DNA of 64,000 nt from assembly GCA_022712315.1 (NCBI GenBank), contig JALAGS010000235.1, positions 1 through 64,000 of the forward strand, in the 5' to 3' direction. This document shows positions 1 to 9,580 of the stretch, piece by piece. Source of the DNA: Sphingobacterium sp. (lineage in GTDB: Bacteria > Bacteroidota > Bacteroidia > Sphingobacteriales > Sphingobacteriaceae). The position numbers were made by a program, and so were the translations under genes. Position 1 is the first letter of the stretch; each line of letters opens with the position of its first letter. The notes below the pieces were generated by a model. It saw only the letters and a list, made by a program, of their open reading frames with translations, was not told the origin of the DNA and did not search any database.

Positions 1-121
1 GATGCGTCCAGCTGTTGATCCCTTTCTGATGTTTGTCACTTTTGTGCTTTGAAACCAAATCTTTGAATAATTCGCGGTCGATAAGAGATAAAATCTGACT
101 AAAAACATTTAAATTTATCAT
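1..121 (-). CDS. IS4-family transposase, N-terminal fragment cut by window edge
   Basis: Reading the minus strand from the ATG at 121 gives about 40 residues beginning MINLNVFSQILSLIDRELF and continuing off the left edge. This is the start of the DUF4372 domain found at the N-terminus of a group of IS4-family DDE transposases (typical start xxNSVFSQILSLIDRxxF). Only the first part is in the window, so I cannot tell whether the element is intact. The outer end of the insertion sequence should lie between about 184 and 240, just before the promoter of the next operon. Confidence 0.72.
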   Translation of the reverse strand, partial: MINLNVFSQILSLIDRELFKDLVSKHKSDKHQKGINSWTH

Positions 122-183
122 GGCGGTGTGTTATAATTTTGTGATTTAAATATAGCGATCTCGCTATATCAAAACACCGCCAT
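120..183 (-). promoter_or_regulatory. Nested inverted repeat covering the transposase start
   Basis: ATGGCGGTGT at 120-129 is exactly repeated in inverted form at 174-183, and between them ATATAGCGA (150-158) and TCGCTATAT (161-169) form a second perfect hairpin. The outer arm includes part of the transposase start codon region (119-121). A transcript entering from the flanking DNA would fold the start into a stem, a known way for insertion sequences to block translation from read-through RNA. The hairpins are seen; the function is inferred. Confidence 0.55.
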
Positions 184-241
184 TTTTTAAACGTTTAGGA
201 CGCAAGTGACTTCAGTAGTTTGTGTGAATATTTTTTTAAAT

Positions 242-272
242 TTTGAATTAAACAATAATGTTATTATGTTTG
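242..272 (+). promoter_or_regulatory. Bacteroidota-type promoter for the methyltransferase/Mza-like operon
   Basis: TTTG at 242-245 and TATGTTTG at 265-272 are separated by 19 bases, matching the Bacteroidota primary sigma consensus TTTG-N19-21-TAnnTTTG exactly. Transcription would start near 279, leaving a leader of about 35 bases before the ATG at 314. Confidence 0.75.
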
Positions 273-313
273 GTGTGAAGGGCCATTTTTATAACCTTAG
301 CTATATTTAATTA

Positions 314-1645
314 ATGAAAAGTTTTTTTGAGAACGGTCAACGGGAGCTAGTTATTCATAACTCAAAATTGACGGATAGAGAACCGGATAAGTTCAATTAT
401 TCGAAGTCTAAAGAAAATCTTTTATCAACATTTAATAAGGATTTATTTAGTAATGATTTAGACTGGAGACTTGCAGAATTTTCTAGTCCGAAAGCCAACA
501 TAAGACTCGGTACCCTATTTAGTGGAATCGGAGCTATTGAATGTGCTTTGAAGCGGTTAAATCTTACGCATGATATTGTTTTTGCTGGCGATATTGATCC
601 TCATGTTAAAAAGAGCTACTATGCTAATTACGAAATTTCAGATAGTGCATGGCATAATGACATTACGAAATTCGATGCATCAAAATATCAGAATAAAATT
701 GATCTACTTGTGGGAGGTAGCCCGTGTCAAGCTTTTTCTGCCGTTGGAAAAAGATTAGGGCTTGAAGACACTAGGGGTACGTTATTTTATGAATATGCAC
801 GAGTGGTTAAAGAGTGTCAGCCCAAAGTATTCATATATGAAAATGTAAAAGGACTTTTGAATCATGATCATGGACGGACATGGAAGGTTGTTAATCAGGT
901 TTTTAAGGACTTAGGTTATAAGTTGTTTTCAGGGATTTTGAACAGCAGGGATTTTGGAATACCCCAAAATAGAGAGCGTATTTTTGTTGTTGGATTTCGA
1001 GATAAAACAGTTGATTTTAGCTTTCCCCGTCCTATAAGACTTGAAAGAACAATGCAGGATTTTTTGGAGGATTTTATTGATTCCAAATATTATCTAAAAG
1101 AAAAAGGAGTAAAATTTGTTACGAGCTCAAAGAATAAGTCGAAACGTTACACACAGATTAATGGTGACGTGATGCTTTGCCAGAAAGCGAATCAACAGTT
1201 CAACTGGCATGGCGACTTCGTATTCGAAGGTGCCGATGTGGAGCTGTCAATAGCAAGAAAAAAATTTGATGAGTTCATATTCAATGTCAATGAGGTCGAA
1301 GAGAAATATTACCTGTCGGACAAAGTAGAAAGATATGTACTTTCTTCAGGTACAAAAAACTTCAAAACACAAACCGCTACAGATCTCAAAGTTGCAAGGC
1401 CCCTTTTACAAACTATGCACAAGATGCACCGTTCGGGGATAGATAATTATGTTACTCATTTTGGCAGAATTAGGAAGCTTACACCAACCGAATGTTTTCG
1501 CTTAATGGGTTTTAATGAAGACTTTAAACAGGTTGTTAGTGATACCCAGTTGTACCGTCAAGCTGGAAACAGTATTGTGGTAGATGTATTGATAGCCCTT
1601 TTAAAGCAGATGGACGTTACCCGATTTGCCGAAATAAATAATTAA
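314..1645 (+). CDS. DNA (cytosine-5-)-methyltransferase, first of three
   Basis: A 443-residue C5 DNA methyltransferase that transfers a methyl group from S-adenosylmethionine to cytosine. Motif I is LFSGIGAIECAL near residue 67, the catalytic loop is GGSPCQAFSAVGKR with the nucleophile Cys138, motif VI is ENV at 176-178, motif VIII is FGIPQNRERIFVVGF, and motif X (QAGNSIVVDV) is near the end. The segment between about 245 and 370 should be the target-recognition domain. An N-terminal extension of about 60 residues precedes motif I. It is the first gene after a consensus promoter and is followed 18 bases later by a GHKL ATPase gene, so it most likely provides self-protection for the restriction-type operon downstream. 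The target sequence cannot be read from the protein. Confidence 0.93.
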   Translation: MKSFFENGQRELVIHNSKLTDREPDKFNYSKSKENLLSTFNKDLFSNDLDWRLAEFSSPKANIRLGTLFSGIGAIECALKRLNLTHDIVFAGDIDPHVKKSYYANYEISDSAWHNDITKFDASKYQNKIDLLVGGSPCQAFSAVGKRLGLEDTRGTLFYEYARVVKECQPKVFIYENVKGLLNHDHGRTWKVVNQVFKDLGYKLFSGILNSRDFGIPQNRERIFVVGFRDKTVDFSFPRPIRLERTMQDFLEDFIDSKYYLKEKGVKFVTSSKNKSKRYTQINGDVMLCQKANQQFNWHGDFVFEGADVELSIARKKFDEFIFNVNEVEEKYYLSDKVERYVLSSGTKNFKTQTATDLKVARPLLQTMHKMHRSGIDNYVTHFGRIRKLTPTECFRLMGFNEDFKQVVSDTQLYRQAGNSIVVDVLIALLKQMDVTRFAEINN

Positions 1646-1663
1646 CCTAGCCCTTACTAAACT

Positions 1664-3067
1664 ATGTCATTAATAATTTTACGCCCAAAGCCTCTATATT
1701 TTATAAAATCTATAGCCGAACAAGGATATCAATTGGAGACTGCATTGGCAGATCTAATTGACAATTCAATTACGGCCGATGCTTCCGAGATCAACATATT
1801 TTCAGATGAAATCGAAAATAATCAATGTTTGTTTATTTCGGACAATGGATCTGGAATGTCTAATGAAATTCTTCTTGAAGCACTTCGTATGCCAAGCCAG
1901 TCTATGGAAAACAAAAGGTCGAAGAATGATCTTGGTCGTTTCGGGTTAGGGCTAAAGACCGCTTCATTTTCTCAGGCAAGAAAGATTACCGTTATATCAA
2001 AAACTCAGAACCAAAGCCAATATTATGGTTATTGCTGGGATTTGAAAAACCTTGAAGACGACTGGAATATCAAACGGTTAAATACGGAAGAAATTAATTT
2101 CTATCTAACCACTTACGAACATAAAAAAACTAGATCAAATATTGGTTCAAATACTGATAGTAAAATAAGTACTCTTATTATTTGGGAAGAATTATTCAAA
2201 GAAACTAGCTTAGAAGAATTTCAGCATTCTTTGACTTTTACAGTGAGGGACCACTTGTCTCTTGTCTTTCATCGCTTTTTAGATAAAGGAACAATCAGAA
2301 TATTTCTCGGTAATTTTGAATTAAAAGGATTTAACCCGTTTCCGGATGAAATGCCAAGGCTCCAGTTTAACCGTTTTTATCCAAATGACAGTTTTACCGT
2401 ACAGGGATATATTTTGCCATATAATGTCTTAAAATTACGGTCGGAATCTGACATGTCAAAATGGACAATGCCTGGAAGAAACTTATCAGATATGGAAGGT
2501 ATTTATCTATACCGTGGCGACAGACTTATCTATTACGGAGGTTGGGCAAAGTTGCATCGTAGGTATCAGCATCTAAAACTGGGACGCCTTATGATCAATA
2601 TAAAAAATACTCACGATGATTTATTTCAAATAAATGTAGCCAAATCAACTATGCAGATTCCAAAGATATATTCTCATCAGATCCGGGAAATTATCAGTGA
2701 TCTGGCTGAACAAACAAAAACCGTATACTTTCAGAAACAACCTAATTCTAAAAAAGCCGCGCATCTTGATTTGTATAGGAATATTATGAATAAAGACATC
2801 AATGAAAAAGGTGTGATTTTTACACTTAACGAAGAAAATGATGCCTACAAAATTCTTTCGGAGGCTGTCCAGTCTCATACTTTACGAAAGTTGTTAAAAA
2901 CATATACCAACAATATTATCAAAAATTTAAACAAGTACACAAATATTGACAACGGCTATATTGAGGAAATCCAGGAGAATAATACACAAAAAATAAGCAA
3001 AGAGGATATCGATAACTTTAAAAAGTTAGGCCTAACAGATTACGATATTATGCAATTATTAAACTAG
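1664..3067 (+). CDS. MORC/MutL-like GHKL ATPase of the Mza-like defence operon
   Basis: A 467-residue GHKL (HSP90/MutL/MORC-type) ATPase. The N box is ALADLIDNSITADAS around residues 28-42, the G1 box DNGSGM is near residue 60, and the second glycine-rich box LGRFGLGLKTAS is near residue 92. The rest resembles the transducer part of bacterial MORC-like proteins. ATP-driven dimerisation or clamp closure on DNA is the expected role. Iyer, Abhiman and Aravind described such MutL/MORC homologues in restriction-modification operons together with Z1, DUF4420 and AIPR proteins, and these are exactly the next three genes. The next start codon follows its stop after 2 bases, implying translational coupling. 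Confidence 0.88.
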   Translation: MSLIILRPKPLYFIKSIAEQGYQLETALADLIDNSITADASEINIFSDEIENNQCLFISDNGSGMSNEILLEALRMPSQSMENKRSKNDLGRFGLGLKTASFSQARKITVISKTQNQSQYYGYCWDLKNLEDDWNIKRLNTEEINFYLTTYEHKKTRSNIGSNTDSKISTLIIWEELFKETSLEEFQHSLTFTVRDHLSLVFHRFLDKGTIRIFLGNFELKGFNPFPDEMPRLQFNRFYPNDSFTVQGYILPYNVLKLRSESDMSKWTMPGRNLSDMEGIYLYRGDRLIYYGGWAKLHRRYQHLKLGRLMINIKNTHDDLFQINVAKSTMQIPKIYSHQIREIISDLAEQTKTVYFQKQPNSKKAAHLDLYRNIMNKDINEKGVIFTLNEENDAYKILSEAVQSHTLRKLLKTYTNNIIKNLNKYTNIDNGYIEEIQENNTQKISKEDIDNFKKLGLTDYDIMQLLN

Positions 3068-3069
3068 CT

Positions 3070-6000
3070 ATGGACTTTACTAAAATTATCGAGAAGAGAA
3101 TAGTTCAGTTAAAGACTGAACAGAATAATAGATTATATTTAAGAAATCTAGATCAGTTAAAAAGTGAATTTGAAATACAGTATGAAGGTATTAAATCCAT
3201 CTTACAGCTGACACAGAGTTATGAAGAATTTTTCACTGATTTTCAGCGGATAATAAGAGGGAAATATGTTTTTATGCTGGATGACTATGAAGATCATGAA
3301 GAAGTCAAAATCCCCGATCCTTTGGATGGTACTTGGTTAAAGTCAGCCTCTATTGCGGAAAAATTTAATACGGATAGAGCATTTATAAATGCAGCCCCTA
3401 TGACGCGATGGGGCAGGTTTCTCTATTATCTAAGATCGGAGAAAAAATTCTCCCTAGAGACGGTCGATAATATTGCTCGTTCTTCACTTGATGTAATTGC
3501 AAGATGTCACGACCCAAATAGTCCATCTGATCAATTTTATAAAGGAATGGTTGTTGGTAGCGTTCAGTCTGGAAAGACCACCAATTTTAATGCAGTCATA
3601 AATGCTGCATATGACATTGGTATAAATATGGTCATTGTATTAACGGGAATTACCGAAGACTTAAGGACTCAGACACAGGCTAGGTTAAATACGGACCTTG
3701 GTATCTGCGAAAATAATATGGGGGTCAATAGGATAATAGGTGATGATAGTATTGGAGCTAGGAGTATTAAAACATTGACTTCCTTAAATGAGGATTTTAA
3801 CATTGCAACAATTGATGGGGGTATTAATATTGGTAATCAATTATCTTTAATAGTAACGAAGAAAAATAACTCTACACTACTAAATATATATAGGTTTTTG
3901 AGGGATAAAATTTCCGAGGGAGCTATCGATGTGAAAGCATTTAATTTAATTGTTGTGGATGATGAGGCGGATAATGCTACATTGAATGGCGTAGGTCACC
4001 GCAGGTTAGATTCTGATGCTACAGCAATAAATGGTCTTATTCGCGGCATATTGGAATTGTTCAAGAGAAAGACGTATGTTGCCTATACTGCAACGCCATT
4101 TGCCAATATACTCCAGGATGCAAATCTAGAAGGAATCTGGCAATATGCCAACCGAGGGGAAATCTATGATATACAATTAAGTCCAAATCTGTTTCCAGAA
4201 AACTTCGTTCGTTTGCTGGATCCACCGACAAATTATATCGGTCCACGTTATTTTTTCGATCTTGATCCTACAATTCAAAAGAATTTTGAGTTTTTGATAA
4301 ATGAAATATTTGATACAGAAGATCATTTCCCAGAACGGTTTGATCGCCTTCACGATCTTCCAGTGAAGTTAGTTGTTGATAAAGATGAATTTGATAGACA
4401 TACAGATTTAAAGGATCTCTACGGAGATTTTGGTGCGTATCGCGCCGCGACAAGATCGCCAAAAGTTGTTGACCATAAGTCTATCGTCTCCATTCCACAT
4501 TCCCTGAAAGATGCTATACTTTGTTTTATTTTAACAATTGCGATTCGAAAGATAAGGGCCGGTATTTATCCAGAGCTTCACAAGATGCAACCGCACAATA
4601 CCATGCTGATCCATATAAGCCGATTTTCGGACTGGCAGATTAAAGTGAAGTCGTTGATCTCAAATGATAACAAAAAAGGTTACCTAGATCAGGTGTTTAA
4701 GGATCTTGCAATGCATAATAAAGGAGAGGGCATTTATTTAGATTTTGAAAGGGTATGGAATTTCTACTATTCAGATATTGTCGGCAACCTAAATGGGGTT
4801 ATGGAAAATCATTATTATGATCCCTATATACAGAAGCATGATCTTAATGATATTTTCAGCATCCTTCCTTCGATTGCCCGGGATGGAATAGATGTATTGA
4901 GTATTAATACAAACTGTCCCGAGGATAATCTAAATTACAGTTATAATGACGGTAAAAATTACATTGCTATTGGTGGGAATAGATTATCCCGTGGATTTAC
5001 ACTTGAAGGTTTGAGTATAAGCTACTTTACCCGTTCGACCGGTTATGCGGATGCTATCCTTCAGATGGGGCGCTGGTTTGGATATAGACCAGGTTATTTA
5101 GACTGTTGCAGATTGTTTACTGATCGTAATTCGTATAAAAAATTTGAAGAATGTGTATTGATATTAGATGATCTGGAACGTGACATTAAACAGCATATGG
5201 CCGATCGGGTATCTGATCCAAAAATGATTGTAAATAGGATACGTGCTACGTCTGGTCAATTTATAAAAATCACACGGCCTAATATCTTGAGGAATGCAGA
5301 ATTAGCCTATTATTCTTTTTCGGATAAATTGATGCAGACCTATCGTTATGACTTAGAAAAAGAAAATCATCAGATAAGTTGGGATAACTATCTCGCTTTC
5401 TTTGATAAGTATTCTTCTGAATTGAAAGATTGTCCTAGCCAAAATAGTAGCAAAATATTAACTGTCACTAATTTTGACATTGTTAAGGAATTGATTGATA
5501 CCTCTCTTATCGTAAATAAGGCCTTTGATAAAGAACGGTTATTCAATTTTATCGATGAGCAACGAAATGAGAATGGCTATTTAAAAACTTGGGATATTGT
5601 GTTTGTTAACGGTTCAGACAAGCGTGGTGAAGGTAAAATAGTAGATGTTGGTAATTTTAAATTTAAAAGCATTATCCGTTCTGGGCCAAAGGATGACAAT
5701 GGAACAAAGAACTCAAAACTGTACCGACAATTATTGGAAGAGGGATATTATTCTATTAAGAATGCCATGGTTATCAGTCCTAGGGATATGTCACTGGCCT
5801 TATCGCCGGAGAAACAATATGAAATTTTTGAAGCGAATAAAACAAAGACGACCATTCCTGAATCTAAATTTAGACATGCGTATGGTAAATATAGGGGTGT
5901 TGTACTTGTTTATTTGATAGATAGTGCAGGAGTTCTTACCACAGATGAGAGTAAAAATGAGCTTGGACTGGATACAACGGTACCTATTGCAGCTTTCGCT

Positions 6001-6117
6001 GTGGGCATTCCAGATTTGGAAGTAGAACCACAAGTATATCACTTGATGCAACGGGAGTATATAGATGCTGATATTGCAGATGAAAATAGTGAAGAGCTGG
6101 AGGAGATAGCATGTTAA
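3070..6117 (+). CDS. Z1 domain P-loop ATPase (helicase-like)
   Basis: A 1015-residue protein with a Z1 domain, related to superfamily II helicases. Visible motifs are Walker A GSVQSGKT (163-170), Walker B VVDDEAD with D297-D301, a TATP motif near 340-343, and late motifs LSRGFTLEGL (639-648) and QMGRWFGYR (665-673) that match helicase motifs V and VI. It probably couples ATP hydrolysis to DNA translocation or remodelling for the nuclease encoded next. It lies between the GHKL ATPase and the PD-(D/E)XK gene, overlapping the latter by 7 bases. The length and motif set are typical of the family, with no sign of damage. Confidence 0.92.
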   Translation: MDFTKIIEKRIVQLKTEQNNRLYLRNLDQLKSEFEIQYEGIKSILQLTQSYEEFFTDFQRIIRGKYVFMLDDYEDHEEVKIPDPLDGTWLKSASIAEKFNTDRAFINAAPMTRWGRFLYYLRSEKKFSLETVDNIARSSLDVIARCHDPNSPSDQFYKGMVVGSVQSGKTTNFNAVINAAYDIGINMVIVLTGITEDLRTQTQARLNTDLGICENNMGVNRIIGDDSIGARSIKTLTSLNEDFNIATIDGGINIGNQLSLIVTKKNNSTLLNIYRFLRDKISEGAIDVKAFNLIVVDDEADNATLNGVGHRRLDSDATAINGLIRGILELFKRKTYVAYTATPFANILQDANLEGIWQYANRGEIYDIQLSPNLFPENFVRLLDPPTNYIGPRYFFDLDPTIQKNFEFLINEIFDTEDHFPERFDRLHDLPVKLVVDKDEFDRHTDLKDLYGDFGAYRAATRSPKVVDHKSIVSIPHSLKDAILCFILTIAIRKIRAGIYPELHKMQPHNTMLIHISRFSDWQIKVKSLISNDNKKGYLDQVFKDLAMHNKGEGIYLDFERVWNFYYSDIVGNLNGVMENHYYDPYIQKHDLNDIFSILPSIARDGIDVLSINTNCPEDNLNYSYNDGKNYIAIGGNRLSRGFTLEGLSISYFTRSTGYADAILQMGRWFGYRPGYLDCCRLFTDRNSYKKFEECVLILDDLERDIKQHMADRVSDPKMIVNRIRATSGQFIKITRPNILRNAELAYYSFSDKLMQTYRYDLEKENHQISWDNYLAFFDKYSSELKDCPSQNSSKILTVTNFDIVKELIDTSLIVNKAFDKERLFNFIDEQRNENGYLKTWDIVFVNGSDKRGEGKIVDVGNFKFKSIIRSGPKDDNGTKNSKLYRQLLEEGYYSIKNAMVISPRDMSLALSPEKQYEIFEANKTKTTIPESKFRHAYGKYRGVVLVYLIDSAGVLTTDESKNELGLDTTVPIAAFAVGIPDLEVEPQVYHLMQREYIDADIADENSEELEEIAC

Positions 6118-7061
6118 GAGAAGATTTAACTAAATTCTGGGACAGTTTCGATGAGCCGATGGGATTTAAATTGCTCGGATTTATACGAAGCCAAAATGTA
6201 TCCTTAGGATTTGATAAAAATGGATTTCGATCACTATATATCGATCTTCCAGATGGAGTAAAGGTAAATGAACCACCTTATAGTCTTGAGAATCTTCTTT
6301 TCATAGTTGAAAAAAGAAATAGGAAATATTTGATTATAAGTTTAAGAGACGAAAGTTTTCTTGAGGTTTTTAATGAGTTTATCTATACACTCTTATTCCA
6401 AATTTCAGAACTGACGAAGGTCAATGATGTCGTCAATAAGATTGTGGAACTTTACATTGTTTGGAGCCAATTTTTTAATAAGGAAAAAAGAAAAAGCCTC
6501 AATCTGAAAAAACTTTTGGGATTAGCCGGAGAGTTATATTATTTGGATCGCTATTTAGAATCCATGTCAAATCCTATAACAATACTGGAAAGTTGGGATG
6601 GGCCGTCAGGAAGAACACATGATTTTATATTTGCAGACTATGACCTTGAGATAAAAAGTAAGTTGGCCACAAGTAATGTAGTCACGATTTCAAGTATTGT
6701 TCAGCTTGAATATGATAAAACGTTGCGTTTGGGAGTTGTTTCATTTTCACTATGGGAAGAGGAGGATGAAAATATTCCGTTTGATATCGTCGTAATGATT
6801 GAAGCTATAGTCGCAAAACTTAAAGATAGGGGGGCAGACCACATGGTGTTTTTAAACAAGCTACTTCAATTGAATGTCAATTATTATGATCGACCACAAT
6901 TTGAATTAATTGGAGAATTGAAGTTTAATATTATCGGACATCAGGAATATAATGCATCTCATAGTAATTTCCCAAGGCTGGTTGCTGCCAACATGCCAGT
7001 GGCAATAAAGAAGGTAAAATATGATATCGATCTTAATATGATCGAGGATTTTAAGATATAA
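6111..7061 (+). CDS. PD-(D/E)XK nuclease-like protein, DUF4420 type
   Basis: A 316-residue protein with the restriction-endonuclease-like core seen in DUF4420 proteins. GLAGELYYLDR carries Glu141, GRTHDF carries Asp171, and DLEIKSK carries Glu180 and Lys182, giving the E...D-x8-E-x-K pattern of a PD-(D/E)XK active site. It is most likely the DNA-cutting component of the operon. Its ATG lies within the end of the Z1 gene and the AIPR gene starts 2 bases after its stop, which fits fixed stoichiometry in one complex. The nuclease assignment rests on the motif pattern and on the known composition of these operons. Confidence 0.85.
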   Translation: MLREDLTKFWDSFDEPMGFKLLGFIRSQNVSLGFDKNGFRSLYIDLPDGVKVNEPPYSLENLLFIVEKRNRKYLIISLRDESFLEVFNEFIYTLLFQISELTKVNDVVNKIVELYIVWSQFFNKEKRKSLNLKKLLGLAGELYYLDRYLESMSNPITILESWDGPSGRTHDFIFADYDLEIKSKLATSNVVTISSIVQLEYDKTLRLGVVSFSLWEEEDENIPFDIVVMIEAIVAKLKDRGADHMVFLNKLLQLNVNYYDRPQFELIGELKFNIIGHQEYNASHSNFPRLVAANMPVAIKKVKYDIDLNMIEDFKI

Positions 7062-7063
7062 TT

Positions 7064-9580
7064 ATGCAATTTGAAGCACATCAAGAATTAAAGAGATCTA
7101 TTATGTTGGATGTAATGTCCCAGAGTAGAATTACAGAGGAAGCATTGCTAGAACATATTATCAATGAATATTTAGTTGACTCAAAAAGGATTGACCATGA
7201 AGATGTCAGTATTGGAAAATTTGAGCAGATAATAGATCGTAGTCTTTGCAAGATGAATGGGTATATGTTCAATACTACTAAAGAGAGACTTCAGATTTTT
7301 TTGATCGACCAGCATTCTTTTGAAAATGATGAGATCAATACAGTTTCTAAATCAGAGGATTATGCATCACTCCTAAAAATGTCGACTAATTTCATTAGGA
7401 AAGTTTTTCTTCGACATTTCTTCAATGGTGACAACCCATTGATTGAAAGTGTTTCAAACGAACTTACTAAATCATTTATTTCAAACATGGGCATAGCAGA
7501 TTATGTTCGTGATATAGATACTGTTGAGATATTTTTGATTACACTTGATCTAACCGTCCGCAAAGATGCTCAGGGACGTGTCAACTTACGGGAGGACATG
7601 ACAGTTTCTCCCCCAGATCCTATTAAATTTCAGATTAATCTTGCTGACGAAAAGATTCAAAAAAGTATACAGATCAAATACAGTCTTGTTGACCTGAATT
7701 TTTTGTATCGCATACACACTTCTATCAACGGGCGCGAACCAATTAAAATAGAGCTATCGGATAACGAAGCCATTGATTTTATTGAGGTTGCCAACGAAAC
7801 TGATTTCAAAAGCTATCTTACAGCACTGCCAGGGTCATTTTTGCTCAAAATATATAGCGATTATAGTTCAAGACTATTGGAAAGAAATATCAGAGCGTTT
7901 CTTGACTTTAAAAATGCAAAAGATAATGTGAACTCGGGAATGAAAAAGACCATTATTGATGAACCTCATAAGTTTGTAGCATTTAATAATGGGCTTACTA
8001 TTACCTGCAACAAGGTAGAAATTAAAGAAATTGATGGTAAATCAAAAATTGTAGGTTTTGATGATTTCCAGATCGTTAATGGGGGGCAGACAACAGCCAG
8101 TATCTACTTTACGGCTATGCAGAAACATGATGTTTCAAAGATTAAAGTTATGGCTAAGATAAATATGATTGAGTCCCATAACAAAGAATTTGACGATTTT
8201 GTCGCTGATATCAGTAACTATTCCAATGCCCAAAACAAAGTAAACAAAGTCGATTTACGCTCAAATGAGCCGGTACTGCAGAAGATTAAGATGCTTTCAA
8301 ACACCATATCTACACCTACAGGCCAAAAATGGTTTTATGAAAAATCTAGGGGTGAACTAGGCGCAGTGAAACGAAAAAATAACTGGACACCATCACAGCT
8401 TAATACAAATTATCCGAAAAGTAGAAGATTTCAAAATACAGAGCTTGCCAAATACCATGCATCTTGGGGAAAGATACCGTTTAAAATCAAAAAAGGAGGA
8501 GAATCGGTGTTTGTTGATTTTATAGACAGTGTGAAAAATATAGGAGCAGAGGGGATTAACAGGGTATTTTATGAAAATCTGATATCAAGAGTTATACTTT
8601 TTCGAGATTTAGAAAAACTTCATGGTTCCGGGAAAAGCGCCATAGGCCAATTACGGGCGGCTGTTATTCCTTATTCAATTTCTGTTATTTACAATTATGC
8701 CAGTAATTTATCTGATCGCGCACAAGAATACACAATGGATTTCGAGTTAATTTGGAAAGAAGGACATATATCCGGTATTATGGAGCAGATTTTCTCAAAA
8801 TTGATGAAAAGTATGTATGATTGGATTGACAAATACAAAACCAGTACAGATATTTCCGAAAATACAAAGAAAGAGGAACTATGGAATAAGATTGCTAATT
8901 CCGAAGAAGTGAAAAAATTTATTAAAGAAAATAGTAGCTTGTTGGATAAAATTATAGTTGCAGATCACTCCAAAGACAAACAAACTTTTGACTTTTCTAA
9001 GATTGAGGAAAACTTACCATTCCATATTAAGGGATTTTCCTACTATAAAAATTTAAAGCAGCAGTTCTTTAAAGATCTGAGCTATGAAGAAAAGGATAGA
9101 TTGGACAAGATTCTGGGTTCATATATAATCAACTTAGATACTTTATCTCAGTTGATTCAGGGATTTCGTTTGGATAAAAATATAAAGTCAACAATAGATA
9201 GCAAGAAGTCCAAAAGTGCTAAAGAAAAAATTCTTAAACATGAAATTGAGAAGAAAACAACGATGACACTTCCCGAACGTCATTTAGTCTTTTTGGAAGA
9301 ATTGGAAAATAAAGTAAGGGCAATAGATCCGGAAAGATTAAATCTGGTTGATGAAAAAATGGAGGAGATTAATGAATTCCGGAAAGTTCTCCAGGAAGTT
9401 GAAGAAGCCTATTATGGTAATGACTTTAGTAAACTCATATCGAAAGCGGCTATACTCTCTCAACAGAGCGGGACTGGGGTTAAATACCAAATTGAATATT
9501 TAAGTTGCTTAAGGGAATTCAATATTATCCCCAATATGGTTGATTTATATCAGTTACTGGTTATCTATAGAAAATCATAA
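7064..9580 (+). CDS. AIPR (abortive infection phage resistance) family protein
   Basis: An 838-residue AIPR protein. The signature segments are VAFNNGLTITCN (around 305-316) and FQIVNGGQTTAS (around 335-346), which mark the AIPR domain first known from lactococcal abortive infection. A helical C-terminal part with several Lys/Glu-rich segments follows (about 560-790). The molecular activity of AIPR is not settled. In MutL-Z1-DUF4420-AIPR operons it is a constant member and is presumed to act with the nuclease against phage DNA or transcripts. Its stop at 9578-9580 directly abuts the ATG of the DUF262 gene. Confidence 0.88.
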   Translation: MQFEAHQELKRSIMLDVMSQSRITEEALLEHIINEYLVDSKRIDHEDVSIGKFEQIIDRSLCKMNGYMFNTTKERLQIFLIDQHSFENDEINTVSKSEDYASLLKMSTNFIRKVFLRHFFNGDNPLIESVSNELTKSFISNMGIADYVRDIDTVEIFLITLDLTVRKDAQGRVNLREDMTVSPPDPIKFQINLADEKIQKSIQIKYSLVDLNFLYRIHTSINGREPIKIELSDNEAIDFIEVANETDFKSYLTALPGSFLLKIYSDYSSRLLERNIRAFLDFKNAKDNVNSGMKKTIIDEPHKFVAFNNGLTITCNKVEIKEIDGKSKIVGFDDFQIVNGGQTTASIYFTAMQKHDVSKIKVMAKINMIESHNKEFDDFVADISNYSNAQNKVNKVDLRSNEPVLQKIKMLSNTISTPTGQKWFYEKSRGELGAVKRKNNWTPSQLNTNYPKSRRFQNTELAKYHASWGKIPFKIKKGGESVFVDFIDSVKNIGAEGINRVFYENLISRVILFRDLEKLHGSGKSAIGQLRAAVIPYSISVIYNYASNLSDRAQEYTMDFELIWKEGHISGIMEQIFSKLMKSMYDWIDKYKTSTDISENTKKEELWNKIANSEEVKKFIKENSSLLDKIIVADHSKDKQTFDFSKIEENLPFHIKGFSYYKNLKQQFFKDLSYEEKDRLDKILGSYIINLDTLSQLIQGFRLDKNIKSTIDSKKSKSAKEKILKHEIEKKTTMTLPERHLVFLEELENKVRAIDPERLNLVDEKMEEINEFRKVLQEVEEAYYGNDFSKLISKAAILSQQSGTGVKYQIEYLSCLREFNIIPNMVDLYQLLVIYRKS

